Source of the DNA: Streptomyces ochraceiscleroticus | GTDB lineage: Bacteria; Actinomycetota; Actinomycetes; Streptomycetales; Streptomycetaceae | NCBI RefSeq assembly: GCF_000720485.1 | Contig: NZ_JOAX01000017.1 | Coordinates: 62,001-126,000 of the forward strand | Direction of reading: 5' to 3' | Length of the DNA stretch: 64,000 bases | Part shown: positions 27,085-35,563 of the stretch, one piece after another | Layout of the letters: every line of letters begins with the position of its first letter | Numbering within the stretch: the first letter of the stretch is position 1 | The notes under the pieces: generated by a model | Seen by the model: the letters and a program-made list of their open reading frames with translations, nothing else | Told to the model about the DNA's origin: nothing | Database searches by the model: none | Program-made: the position numbers and the translations under genes

Positions 27085-27301
27085 GGCGCCCACATTCCTG
27101 CGCGCCGAAGTGCCGCACAAGGGGCGCGACCGGCATCTACGGCGCTTGTAGGCACACTCCGGGGCAGATTGCGCTACGACGGGGCCCGATTGGGGGGTTT
27201 CAACGATAAATCACCCATTTGCGGCTTTGCCGGGCTTGATACGGGCTGTGAGGCTGGAAGAACTCATGGTGACCGTCCCCACCACCCAGGAGAGAACCCC
27301 C

Positions 27302-27496
27302 ATGGTCCTGTCCATCTCCGGCGTTGTCCTGCTCGGCGTCATCATGTTCCTGTTCTTCCGCAAGGACGGACTGAAGGTCTCCCACGCCATCGTCTGCGCG
27401 CTGTTCGGCTTCTACCTCGCGGGCACCGCCATCGCCCCGGGCATCAAGGCCGGCGGCGCGAGCCTCGCGGGTCTGCTCAAGGGGCTCTCGCTCTGA
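27302..27496 (+). CDS. small two-helix membrane protein linked to FtsK-like gene
   Basis: 64 residues from ATG 27302 with AGGAGAG upstream. Two hydrophobic helices (SISGVVLLGVIMFLFF and AIVCALFGFYLAGTAIA) joined by RKDGLKVSH, and a Gly-rich end IKAGGASLAGLLKGL. Small proteins of exactly this pattern precede the FtsK/Tra-like gene in many Streptomyces (recollection), similar to spread-protein/translocase gene pairs on conjugative plasmids. It lies 40 bp before the FtsK-like gene and is surely co-transcribed. Function unknown. Confidence 0.8.
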   Translation: MVLSISGVVLLGVIMFLFFRKDGLKVSHAIVCALFGFYLAGTAIAPGIKAGGASLAGLLKGLSL

Positions 27497-27536
27497 GAGT
27501 CCTGCCGAGTCGTCACGCATCCCCAGGAGATCTTCC

Positions 27537-29135
27537 GTGCCCCGGCGTCCACTGCCCAGCATCCTGAGCAACAGCGCTCCCCTCACCCGCGGCCGCGACT
27601 TCGCGCGGACCGCGGCCGACAGCGCCTCCGACGTGTTCCACCCGCTGCTCGTCATCGGCCGCGGCCTGCGCCGACTGCTCGCGGCCGGCCGGCAGCGGTG
27701 GTCGGCGACGCCGCGGGAGCGCCGCGGCCCGGTGCTGGCCACGACGGCCGTCTGCCTGGTGTCCCTGGCGCTCGTGCCGTACGGACCGCTGCTCGGCCTC
27801 ATCTCGGTGATGGCGGCGGCCGCTTGGGCGGGCCGGGAGCGGACGCCCGCCGACGCCGGGCCGACCGAGGCCGAGACCGGCCGGCTGCGCGCCCTGTACG
27901 AAGCGCTGGTGCCGTACCTGAGCTTCGAGGGCGACCCGAACCCGCTGTACGTGCACGACGGCGACTGGACCGCGGCCTTCACCGAGTACGAGTTCGACGA
28001 GGACGGGCGGCTCGCGCGGCTGCGCCTGAAGTACCCGGTCTACTTCACCGATGCCGAGCCCCAGTCCCGGGTCCGCATCGAACAGGTACTGCTCGCCAAG
28101 TCGGGGCGCGGCCGGGAGTACCACTTCGCGTGGGACCAGGAGGGCAACCAACTGGTATTGACCGTGCTGCCCGCGCTGCCGACCGACATCGCGGCCCAGC
28201 GCTTCGTGACCACGCCGACCGAGACCGTGCTGGGCTTCACCGACGCGGGCGCGGTCCAGCGCACCGTCCCGGTGTCGGGCGCGGCCGAGGAGGCCGAGTC
28301 GCGGGACGTGCCGCCGGTGGTCTGGCGGACCGGACCGCGCTCCACCGAGTCCCACCTGCTGGCCCTGGGGCGCCCCGGGAGCGGCACCACGACCCTGCTG
28401 CGGTCCGTCGCCCTGCAGGCGCTCTGCCACGGTGACGTGCTGGTGATCGACGGCAGCGGGACCGGCGAGTTCGCCTTCCTGCTGGGGCGGCCCGGCGTGC
28501 TCGGCGTGGAGTCCGGGCTGACCAGCGCGCTGGCCACGCTGGAGTGGGCGGCGCACGAGACGGAGCGGCGGCTGATCGCCGCGAACCGCGCGCGGCAGGC
28601 CGGACTGCCCGTCCCCGACGACATCCGCCAGCCCCTGTGGGTCCTCGTCGACCGGCCGAGCGCGCTGACCCACCTCGCCGCCGCCGAGGGCCGCGACGAC
28701 CCGCAGCGCCTCCTCCAAGTACCGCTGCGCCACGGGCGCGCCGCGAGCGTCACCGTGGCCGTCGCCGACCAGTTCGAGAGCGCGGAGCTGCTGAGCGAGC
28801 CGGTACGCGCCCATACCCGGGCGCGCGTCGTGCTCGGGCCCTCCGGCCCGGAGGACGTGCGCGCCGTCCTGGGCGCGCCCCCGGAGACCACGCCCGCCGA
28901 CCAGGTCCCGCCGGGGCGCGGCTACGCCCGGCTCGGCTCGGGCCCGGTCCTCCGCCTCCAAGTGCCCGCCACGCCCGATCCGTTCGACGACGCGACGAGC
29001 GAGTACCACCGGCAGGCGGTACTGGCGCTGCTGCCGGAGCGCACGGCCCTCGGCTCCGTGCCCGCGGCCGCCGCCCCGCCCGCCGACGACGCGGACTTCG
29101 GGTACCGCGCCGGCACCGCCTCCGGGGCGGTGTGA
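27537..29135 (+). CDS. FtsK/SpoIIIE-like membrane protein with degenerate P-loop
   Basis: 532 residues from GTG 27537 with AGGAG upstream. Hydrophobic segments near residues 55-100 (GPVLATTAVCLVSLALVPYG, LLGLISVMAAAAWAG) anchor it in the membrane. A soluble region (~120-260) follows, then an FtsK-like ATPase fold: P-loop GRPGSGTTT at 278-286, ALCHGDVLVIDGSGTGEFA, LEWAAHETERRLIAANRARQ and QPLWVLVDRPSA (Walker B-like). The invariant P-loop lysine is replaced by T284, so normal ATP hydrolysis is doubtful. Conserved in Streptomyces as an FtsK-like protein; possible role in DNA or protein transfer at the membrane. Confidence 0.82.
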   Translation: MPRRPLPSILSNSAPLTRGRDFARTAADSASDVFHPLLVIGRGLRRLLAAGRQRWSATPRERRGPVLATTAVCLVSLALVPYGPLLGLISVMAAAAWAGRERTPADAGPTEAETGRLRALYEALVPYLSFEGDPNPLYVHDGDWTAAFTEYEFDEDGRLARLRLKYPVYFTDAEPQSRVRIEQVLLAKSGRGREYHFAWDQEGNQLVLTVLPALPTDIAAQRFVTTPTETVLGFTDAGAVQRTVPVSGAAEEAESRDVPPVVWRTGPRSTESHLLALGRPGSGTTTLLRSVALQALCHGDVLVIDGSGTGEFAFLLGRPGVLGVESGLTSALATLEWAAHETERRLIAANRARQAGLPVPDDIRQPLWVLVDRPSALTHLAAAEGRDDPQRLLQVPLRHGRAASVTVAVADQFESAELLSEPVRAHTRARVVLGPSGPEDVRAVLGAPPETTPADQVPPGRGYARLGSGPVLRLQVPATPDPFDDATSEYHRQAVLALLPERTALGSVPAAAAPPADDADFGYRAGTASGAV

Positions 29136-29273
29136 CCGACCGCCCTCACGGGCCCTCTTCTCCGGGCGGCCACCGGTGACGCGCTCCACCGGCGGCCGCC
29201 CGGATCATTTCTTCCGAAACCGGTGTGCGGTCACCCTGCGGCACCGGTGCCAGGGCACTTTCCGGGACCGGTG

Positions 29274-30779
29274 TCAGGCCACGAAGGAGTGCAGCGTGTC
29301 GCTGTCCTGGGAGCGGCCCGTGGCGACGAGGTGGGCGGCGCCGGCCAGCCGGGAGGCGGCCTGGTCGGCGACCGCGCCGCTGACCGTGAATGGGAGGCGC
29401 ACGAAGCCCTCGAAGGCGCCGTCCACACCGAAGCGCGGGCCCGACGGCACCCTTACGCCCAGCCGCTCCCCCGCCTCCGCGATGCGCGAGCCGGACAGGC
29501 CACCCGTGCGCGCCCAGAGGGTGAGGCCGCCGCTGGGGACGCTGAACTCCCAGTCGGGCAGGTGGCGTCGGACGGCGTCGACGATCGCGTCCCTGTTCTC
29601 GCGCGCCTGTTCCCGCCGGATGGCGACCGCTTCCTCCCAGCCGCCGCCGTCCAGCAGCGACGTGATGGCGAGCTGTTCGAGGACCGGCGAGCCGAGGTCG
29701 GCGTAGGCGCGGGCGGCGACCAGGCTGCGGATGATGTCCGGGGCCGCGCGCACCCAGCCGATGCGCATGCCGGCCCAGAACGCCTTGCTCGCCGAACCCA
29801 CGGTGATCACCGAGCTGCCCGAGGGATCGAACGAGCAGACGGCGGGCGGCACTTCGACCCCGGGGTCGAGACACAGCTCGGCCATCGTCTCGTCGACGAC
29901 CAGGACCGTGCCGGCCGAGCGGGCCGCCGCGACCAGTCCGCGCCGCTGCTCCTCCGTGGCGAGCGAGCCGGTGGGATTGTGGAAGTCGGCGACGACGTAC
30001 GCCATACGGGGCGCGGCGTCCCGCATCACCTGGCGCCAGGCCGGGATGTCCCAGCCGCCCAGCCGCTCCGCGAGCGCCACGGGGACGAGCCGGGCCCCGG
30101 CGTCCCGCATGAGCTGCAGGATGTTCGCGTACGAGGGCGAGTCGACGGCCACCCGCTCCCCGGGGCGGGTGATCAGGCGGCAGATCGCGGCCACCGCGCC
30201 CATCGCGCCGGTGGTCACCATGATCTGCTCGGGCATGGTGGGGATGCCGCGGGCCGTGTAGCGGTCGGCAAGGGCCTGGCGCAGCGCGGGCAGCCCAGCC
30301 GGATAGTCGCCGTGCGTATGGGCGTACAGCGGCAGGTCCGCCATGACGCCCTGCACGGAGCGGGTGAGCCAGGGCTCGGGCGCGGGCAACGCGGCGCAGC
30401 CCAGGTCGATCATCGAGCCGGCGGCCTCCGGGGGCAGCGGCTCCAGGCCCCGGGTGGGCAGCGGATTGCCGGCCGGCACGGCCGTCCAGCTCCCCGAGCC
30501 GCGCCGGGACTCCAGGAAGCCCTCGGCGCGCAGCGCTTCGTAGGCGGCGGCGACGGTGGTCCTGCTGACGGACAGCGCGGCGGCCAGCTCGCGCTCGGCG
30601 GGCAGCCGCGCGGCCACCGGGACCCGCCCTTCGAGCACCAGGAGGCGGACGCCGTCGGCGAGGGTCCGGTACGCGGGGATACGGCGGCCGCCGACCGCCG
30701 CCGAGGCGGCGCGGTCGTCCTGCGACCGCACCAGGCGGGCGAGTTGGGCCGCACCCACCGCTGAAGTCCACTGCGCCAT
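29274..30779 (-). CDS. yczR: MocR-type GntR/aminotransferase regulator (YczR)
   Basis: 501 residues. Residues ~35-105: GntR winged helix (YRTLADGVRLLVLEGRVPVA, LPAERELAAALSVSRTTVAA, YEALRAEGFLESRRGSGSW). Residues ~130-490: fold-type I aminotransferase domain with DFHNPTGSLAT, DETMAEL and the PLP lysine in GSASKAFWAGMRIGWVR. It is divergent from a YczE membrane protein, the diagnostic YczR-YczE pairing known in Actinobacteria, in which the PLP-binding regulator controls the transporter-like partner. Confidence 0.93.
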   Translation of the reverse strand: MAQWTSAVGAAQLARLVRSQDDRAASAAVGGRRIPAYRTLADGVRLLVLEGRVPVAARLPAERELAAALSVSRTTVAAAYEALRAEGFLESRRGSGSWTAVPAGNPLPTRGLEPLPPEAAGSMIDLGCAALPAPEPWLTRSVQGVMADLPLYAHTHGDYPAGLPALRQALADRYTARGIPTMPEQIMVTTGAMGAVAAICRLITRPGERVAVDSPSYANILQLMRDAGARLVPVALAERLGGWDIPAWRQVMRDAAPRMAYVVADFHNPTGSLATEEQRRGLVAAARSAGTVLVVDETMAELCLDPGVEVPPAVCSFDPSGSSVITVGSASKAFWAGMRIGWVRAAPDIIRSLVAARAYADLGSPVLEQLAITSLLDGGGWEEAVAIRREQARENRDAIVDAVRRHLPDWEFSVPSGGLTLWARTGGLSGSRIAEAGERLGVRVPSGPRFGVDGAFEGFVRLPFTVSGAVADQAASRLAGAAHLVATGRSQDSDTLHSFVA

Positions 30780-30801
30780 TTCGACCAGTCCACCTTTCCG
30801 T

Positions 30802-30859
30802 GATTGGCCATGGATCCCGGCCGCCAGCCCGCCACAGGCTGACCTCCTACAGTCCAATC
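30802..30859. promoter_or_regulatory. candidate YczR-binding half-sites
   Basis: GATTGG (30802-30807) and CCAATC (30854-30859) form a spaced inverted repeat flanking the divergent yczR/yczE promoter region. The extended words are GATTGGCC and (minus strand) GATTGGAC. MocR regulators bind paired, spaced half-sites of this kind; assignment is by position only. Confidence 0.4.
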
Positions 30860-30878
30860 TTGCCAGGAGGGGAACCCG

Positions 30879-31691
30879 TTGTCTGCAAAGGGACCTGCAA
30901 AGGCGTCCGCAAAGGGGCCCGCGGAGGGGTCGGGAAAGGGGCCGGAGGGCGGTTCGGCGGACGGCCGGGAGGGTGAGCCGGAGGCGGCCGCCGGGCGGCC
31001 CCGCGGGCGCCATCTGCCGCGACGGCTGGTCCAGCTCTACGTCGGTCTGGTGCTGTACGGCGTGAGCATGGGGCTGATGGTACGCGCGGACCTCGGCCTG
31101 GAGCCGTGGAGCGTGCTCAACCAGGGCATCGCGGAACACACCGGCCTGACGATCGGCACGGTCACGATCGTCTCCGGCGCGCTGATCCTGCTGCTGTGGA
31201 TCCCGCTGCGGCAGCGCGTGGGCCTGGGCACGGTCTCGAACGTGATCGTGCTGGGCCTGGTGATGGACGCGACGATGGCCCTGGTGCCCGCGTCCTCGTC
31301 GTTCTGGGTGCGCATCCCGGTACTGGCCGGCGCGGTCGCCCTGAACGGCGCGGCGACCGGCCTGTACATCTCCGCGCGCTTCGGTCCCGGGCCGCGGGAC
31401 GGGCTGATGACCGGGCTGCATCTGCGCACCGGCCGCCCCATTCGCCTTGTCCGTACCTGCATCGAGATCACCGTACTGGCCTCGGGCTTCGCGCTCGGCG
31501 GCTCGGTCGGCGTGGGCACGGTCGTGTACGCGCTGGCCATCGGGCCGATGGCGCAGTTCTTCCTGCGGCTCTTCGCGATCAAGGCACTGGACGAGCCGTC
31601 CCGGGTGGTCACGGGGAAGTCCGCGCCACAGGAGCAACCGGCGACGGCATCGGAGGCGGCACCGGAGGCGGTCACGGGCTGCGGGGCCTGA
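30879..31691 (+). CDS. yczE: YczE/YitT-family membrane protein
   Basis: 270 residues from TTG 30879, with AGGAGGGG upstream. A long Lys/Gly-rich N-terminal tail (~50 residues of KGPA-type repeats) precedes five or so membrane helices: LVQLYVGLVLYGVSMGLMVR, IGTVTIVSGALILLLWIPLR, VSNVIVLGLVMDATMALV, and two more. The motif ADLGLEPWSVLNQG and a repeated GPGPRDGLMTGL are typical of YczE. Partner of the divergent YczR. Substrate not known; the low-complexity N-terminus suggests that TTG may not be the only start. Confidence 0.88.
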   Translation: MSAKGPAKASAKGPAEGSGKGPEGGSADGREGEPEAAAGRPRGRHLPRRLVQLYVGLVLYGVSMGLMVRADLGLEPWSVLNQGIAEHTGLTIGTVTIVSGALILLLWIPLRQRVGLGTVSNVIVLGLVMDATMALVPASSSFWVRIPVLAGAVALNGAATGLYISARFGPGPRDGLMTGLHLRTGRPIRLVRTCIEITVLASGFALGGSVGVGTVVYALAIGPMAQFFLRLFAIKALDEPSRVVTGKSAPQEQPATASEAAPEAVTGCGA

Positions 31692-31861
31692 GGCGCGCGG
31701 CTTACGGGGGCGGGGCGCCTTCAGGGGGACGCGCCTCGGGCTGCGCCTTGGGAACCAGGGCCGCGGCTCGAAGGGCAGAGGCGCGCCTCGAAGGCCATGC
31801 GCGCGCCTCCGGGGCCGGACCCCGCTGCCTCTCTGTGCGGAGCGCGCGCCATACTGCCCGC

Positions 31862-32662
31862 GTGACCGTCTTGCGCCCGCGCCCCCGCCACCCGTACCTC
31901 GACCACCCGGCGCCGCTCGCCTTCGCCCACCGGGGCGGCGCGGCGGACGGCCTGGAGAACACCGCGCTCGCCTTCCGCCACGCCGTCGAACGTGGCTACC
32001 GCTATCTGGAGACCGATGTGCACGCCACGTCGGACGGCCGCCTGGTGGCGTTCCACGACGCCACCCTGGACCGGGTCACCGACAGCAGCGGCCGGATCGG
32101 GGCGCTGCCCTGGCGGGCCGTGCGGCAGGCCAGGGTGGCGGGCCGGGAGCCGCTGCCGCTCTTCGAGGAGCTGCTGGAGGAGTTCCCGGAGGCGCGCTGG
32201 AACGTGGACGTGAAGGCCGAGGCGGCGCTGCGCCCGTTGCTGGCGCTGCTGCGCCGTACGGGCGCGTGGGACAGGGTGTGCGTCGGCTCGTTCTCGGAGG
32301 CGCGGGCCGGGCGGGCGCAGCAGCTCGCGGGCGGCCGGCTGGCCACCTCGCTGGGCACCCGCGGGGTGGCGGGGCTGCGGCTGCGCTCCTACGGGCGGAG
32401 CCTGCCGCTGGACCGGTTGCTGGGCGCCGCGGTACGGCGCAGCGCGGTGTGCGTACAGGTACCGGAGCGGCACGCGGGTCTACGGGTGGTGGACCGGCTC
32501 TTCTTGCGCGCGGCCCGGCAGCTCGGGTTCCAGGTGCACGTCTGGACCGTGAACGACGCCGCGCGGATGGCGGATCTCCTGGATCTAGGTGTAGATGGCA
32601 TCATGACCGATCACATAGACACGCTGCGGGATGTGCTGACCGCGCGGGGCGCCTGGACCTGA
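31862..32662 (+). CDS. glycerophosphodiester phosphodiesterase (GDPD)
   Basis: 266 residues from GTG 31862. GDPD TIM-barrel hallmarks: AFAHRGGAADGLENTALAFR (HRG...ENT catalytic His and Glu), LETDVHATSDGRLVAFHDAT (E-x-D metal site, H-D-x-x-L), and VHVWTVNDAARMADLLDLGV. No signal peptide, so probably cytoplasmic. It hydrolyses glycerophosphodiesters to glycerol-3-phosphate and an alcohol during lipid turnover. The upstream region lacks a clear SD, so the start may shift. Confidence 0.92.
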   Translation: MTVLRPRPRHPYLDHPAPLAFAHRGGAADGLENTALAFRHAVERGYRYLETDVHATSDGRLVAFHDATLDRVTDSSGRIGALPWRAVRQARVAGREPLPLFEELLEEFPEARWNVDVKAEAALRPLLALLRRTGAWDRVCVGSFSEARAGRAQQLAGGRLATSLGTRGVAGLRLRSYGRSLPLDRLLGAAVRRSAVCVQVPERHAGLRVVDRLFLRAARQLGFQVHVWTVNDAARMADLLDLGVDGIMTDHIDTLRDVLTARGAWT

Positions 32663-32729
32663 CCTGACCCACGGGCACCGGCACCGCGACCGCTTCCGCC
32701 GCCGTGACGGGGAGCGCAAGGGGGAACCT

Positions 32730-34088
32730 GTGGGTGTGGACATCGCTGTCGAACCGGCCGAGCCGAACGACGTGGCCGACCGGCGGCGCGAGCAGCGCGG
32801 CTGGTACTGGTACGACTGGGCCAACAGCGTCTACTCGACGACCGTCCTGACGGTGTTCCTCGGGCCGTATCTGACGTCCGTGGCGAAGGCGGCGGCCGAC
32901 GCGCACGGCTTCGTCCACCCGCTGGGCATCCCGGTACGCGCCGGATCGTTCTACGCGTACTCGGTGTCGGCCTCGCTGCTGCTGTCGGTGCTGGCGATGC
33001 CGCTGGCGGCGGCCGTCGCCGACCGCACAGGGCGCAAGAAGCCGCTGTTGGGCGGGGCCGCGTACACGGGCGCGGCGGCGACGACGGGGCTGCTCTTCCT
33101 GGGCGGCGACCGCTATCTGCTCGGCGGTGCGCTGCTGATCGTCGCGAACGTGTCCTTCGTCGTGTCGATGATGCTCTACAACTCCTACCTGCCGCAGATC
33201 GCGGCCCCCGAGGAGCGGGACGCGGTGTCCTCACGGGGCTGGGCGTTCGGTTACGCGGCGGGCGCGCTGGTCCTGGTGGCCAATCTGGTCCTGTACGCGG
33301 GCCACGCCTCCTTCGGTGTCTCGCAGGAGGACGCCATCCGGATCTGCCTGGCGTCGGCGGGCCTGTGGTGGGCGGTCTTCACCCTCGTACCGCTGCGCCG
33401 GCTCCGGGACCGCCGCCCGCTCCGTACGGCCACGCCCCCGCCCCCTGGAGGGGGCCTGCGGCAGCTCCGGGAGACGCTGCGCGACCTGCGCCGGTACCCG
33501 CTGACGCTGGCCTTCCTGCTCGCGTACCTGGTGTACAACGACGGGGTGCAGACCGTGATCACCCAGGCGTCGGTGTACGGCTCGGAGGAGCTGGGCCTGG
33601 ACCAGACGACGCTGATCGTCGCGGTGCTGCTGGTGCAGGCGCTGGCGGCGGCGGGCGCGGTGCTGATGGGCCGGCTGGCCCGGCGGCACGGCGCCAAACG
33701 GACGATTCTTGCGTCGTTGGTGGCGTGGACGGCGGTGATCGTGGCGGGGTTCTTCCTGCCCGCGCACGCGCCCGTGTGGTTCTTCTGCCTGGCCGTGGCG
33801 ATCGGGCTGGTGCTGGGCGGCAGTCAGGCGCTGTCGCGGTCGCTGTACTCGCATCTGATCCCGCGCGGAAAAGAGGCCGAATACTTCGCCGCGTACGAGA
33901 TCAGCGACCGGGGTGTGAGCTGGCTGGGGCCGCTGGTCTTCGGGATCGCCTACCAACTGACGGGCAGCTATCGCGACGCGATCGCCTCGCTGGCGGCGTT
34001 CTTCTTGATCGGATTTGTCCTGCTCGCCCGTGTGCCCGTGCGGCGCGCGGCGGTGGCGGCCGGAAACCGCGTCCCCGACCTGATTTAG
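32730..34088 (+). CDS. MFS transporter, UMF1/Atg22-like
   Basis: 452 residues from GTG 32730. Family marker at the N-terminus: RGWYWYDWANSVYSTTVLTV. About 12 helices; VADRTGRKKPLLGG is motif A. Later, GGSQALSRSLYSHLIPRGKE and EYFAAYEISDRGVSWLGPLV are characteristic of the vacuole-effluxer Atg22-like (UMF1) proteins, thought to export amino acids. Same strand as the GDPD gene, 67 bp downstream. Confidence 0.9.
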   Translation: MGVDIAVEPAEPNDVADRRREQRGWYWYDWANSVYSTTVLTVFLGPYLTSVAKAAADAHGFVHPLGIPVRAGSFYAYSVSASLLLSVLAMPLAAAVADRTGRKKPLLGGAAYTGAAATTGLLFLGGDRYLLGGALLIVANVSFVVSMMLYNSYLPQIAAPEERDAVSSRGWAFGYAAGALVLVANLVLYAGHASFGVSQEDAIRICLASAGLWWAVFTLVPLRRLRDRRPLRTATPPPPGGGLRQLRETLRDLRRYPLTLAFLLAYLVYNDGVQTVITQASVYGSEELGLDQTTLIVAVLLVQALAAAGAVLMGRLARRHGAKRTILASLVAWTAVIVAGFFLPAHAPVWFFCLAVAIGLVLGGSQALSRSLYSHLIPRGKEAEYFAAYEISDRGVSWLGPLVFGIAYQLTGSYRDAIASLAAFFLIGFVLLARVPVRRAAVAAGNRVPDLI

Positions 34089-34256
34089 GCAAGTGGCACG
34101 CGGGCCGGTAGTGTACGCCTTTGGCTCACCAGGCGGACCGTTACTGCGCGCTGAACTTCGGACAGCGTCGGGTGACATCTGCTGCCAGATGTGACAAACC
34201 GGGCGCTGGTGGGTACAACAAGGGGCGGCACGACGGGCGACCTGGGTCCCGAATTC

Positions 34257-34283
34257 GGGAATCTTCACCGCCGACCGGACGTT
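34257..34283 (+). promoter_or_regulatory. SigR-type promoter of rbpA
   Basis: GGGAAT (34257-34262), exactly 18 nt, GTT (34281-34283): the full sigma-R consensus. It precedes rbpA by 63 bp. In S. coelicolor rbpA is an established SigR target induced by thiol oxidative stress, so promoter and gene support each other. Confidence 0.88.
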
Positions 34284-34345
34284 GACCGGATGACGACGAC
34301 AGCGACACCTGTCCTGTGGGCGACAAAGCCCGGGAGGCACGATTC

Positions 34346-34723
34346 ATGAGTGAGCGAGCTCTTCGCGGCACGCGACTTGTGGTGACCAGCTACGAGACCG
34401 ACCGCGGCATCGACCTGGCCCCGCGCCAGGCGGTGGAGTACGCATGCGAGAAGGGACATCGCTTTGAGATGCCCTTCTCGGTAGAGGCCGAGATTCCGTC
34501 GGAATGGGAGTGCAAGGTTTGCGGCGCTCCCGCACTTCTGGTGGATGGCGATGGCCCTGAGGAGAAGAAGGGCAAGCCCGCGCGTACGCACTGGGACATG
34601 CTCATGGAGCGGCGCACCCGCGAGGAGCTCGAGGAGGTGCTGGCCGAGAGGCTGGCCGTCCTGCGCTCCGGCACCATGAACATCGCTGTGCACCCGCGCG
34701 ACAGCAACAAGAAGTCCGCCTGA
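34346..34723 (+). CDS. rbpA: RNA polymerase-binding protein RbpA
   Basis: 125 residues, the family length, from ATG 34346 with GGGAGG upstream. Features: basic N-terminal tail (LRGTRLVVTSYETDRGIDLA), a core zinc-ribbon-like part with CEKGHRFEMPFSVEAEIPSE and WECKVCGAPA, then the basic linker and C-terminal sigma-interaction helix HWDMLMERRTREELEEVLAE. RbpA binds the principal sigma factor (HrdB) and RNA polymerase and stimulates promoter opening. Single gene, with a strong terminator behind it and a SigR promoter in front. Confidence 0.97.
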   Translation: MSERALRGTRLVVTSYETDRGIDLAPRQAVEYACEKGHRFEMPFSVEAEIPSEWECKVCGAPALLVDGDGPEEKKGKPARTHWDMLMERRTREELEEVLAERLAVLRSGTMNIAVHPRDSNKKSA

Positions 34724-34738
34724 CGGCGAACCTCACGT

Positions 34739-34780
34739 CGAGGGCCGGTATCCCTGCTACGGCAGGGGTACCGGCCCTCG
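34739..34780 (+). terminator. intrinsic terminator of rbpA
   Basis: A long stem: AGGGCCGGTA with TACCGGCCCT and CCCTGC with GCAGGG, loop TACG. It begins 15 bp after the rbpA stop and also lies downstream of the convergent fxsA gene, so it may act in both directions. Confidence 0.85.
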
Positions 34781-34803
34781 CGGCGTTCTCGGAGCCCACG
34801 TCC

Positions 34804-35370
34804 TCAGCGGGGCAGCGGCGGGTCCTGCCGGGGCGGGGCGGGCGGCTCGTCGTCGCGGACGACCTCGCCCGGGACGACCTTGCCGTCCGGAGCGTGCATA
34901 CGCGCCTGCTGGAAGGCGTCGCCGAAGGAGCCCGGGGTGTGGCGCACCTGGCGGGCCAGCAGGCGCTCCACGCGCCGCTGGAGGATTTTCCTGGTCGGCG
35001 GGAAGAGGCACAGCAGCCCCGCCGCGTCCGAGACCGGCCCGGGGCACATCAGGAGCAGCCCGCCGAGCATCGGCAGCATGTTGCCGCCGCCGGCCTCCGG
35101 GGCCGGCTTCGCGGGATCGGCGCCGGGCTGCTGGAAGGCGCCCGCCAGGTTCTGCCAGGCGCGCCGGCCGGCCCGCTTGATGACGTAACCGCCGATGACC
35201 ACGCCGGCCACCAGCAGGAGAAAGACCGTCAGTCCGCCCGCTGCCTGCCCGACCAGGGTGAGCAGCCAGACCTCCAGGACGACCCACACGGCGATGCCGA
35301 GCGGCACCAGACGGCGGGCGCGGGAGCGCTGGGGCGGACGGGAACGCGGGGGCGTGGTGGCGGACGTCAT
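34804..35370 (-). CDS. fxsA: FxsA-family membrane protein
   Basis: 188 residues. FxsA domain at ~20-150: first helix VPLGIAVWVVLEVWLLTLV, then VFLLLVAGVVIGGYVIKRAG, RRAWQNLAGAF, and the third hydrophobic block MLPMLGGLLLMCPGPVSDAA with GLLCLFPPTRKILQRR, the conserved P-G-x-x-x-D-x-x-G motif. Named for suppression of F exclusion of phage T7 in E. coli; the native role is unknown. Convergent with rbpA, sharing a terminator region. Confidence 0.92.
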   Translation of the reverse strand: MTSATTPPRSRPPQRSRARRLVPLGIAVWVVLEVWLLTLVGQAAGGLTVFLLLVAGVVIGGYVIKRAGRRAWQNLAGAFQQPGADPAKPAPEAGGGNMLPMLGGLLLMCPGPVSDAAGLLCLFPPTRKILQRRVERLLARQVRHTPGSFGDAFQQARMHAPDGKVVPGEVVRDDEPPAPPRQDPPLPR

Positions 35371-35431
35371 GGTTCAAGTGTGCCTGGTCGGGCGGCGTTC
35401 GCTACGGGCCCCTGCGCCCCGCAGCCGTGGC

Positions 35432-35540
35432 AGGGCCCCTCCCTCTCCCCCACCAGTGAGTGGGACCCCCTCCCCCGCCACCACCGCACACCCCCAAACT
35501 AGCCCCGGCCGCCCCCCGCCCCCGAGTTATCCACAGGCCC
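35432..35540 (+). repeat. dispersed ~110-bp intergenic repeat, copy B, with DnaA-box word
   Basis: Near-identical to 8251-8360, in the same orientation, with small differences only in a C-rich spacer. It also ends in GAGTTATCCACAGGCCC, containing the perfect DnaA word TTATCCACA. Located between fxsA and the 3' end of the ppm gene. No ORF. Confidence 0.85.
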
Positions 35541-35563
35541 ACCTCAGCAGCTCCCCTCGCCCC

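Noticed and set aside
27227..27301. 25-residue extension of the small membrane protein upstream of the FtsK-like gene
   Set aside because: The internal ATG 27302 has a strong SD (AGGAGAG), and the extension has no membrane or family features.
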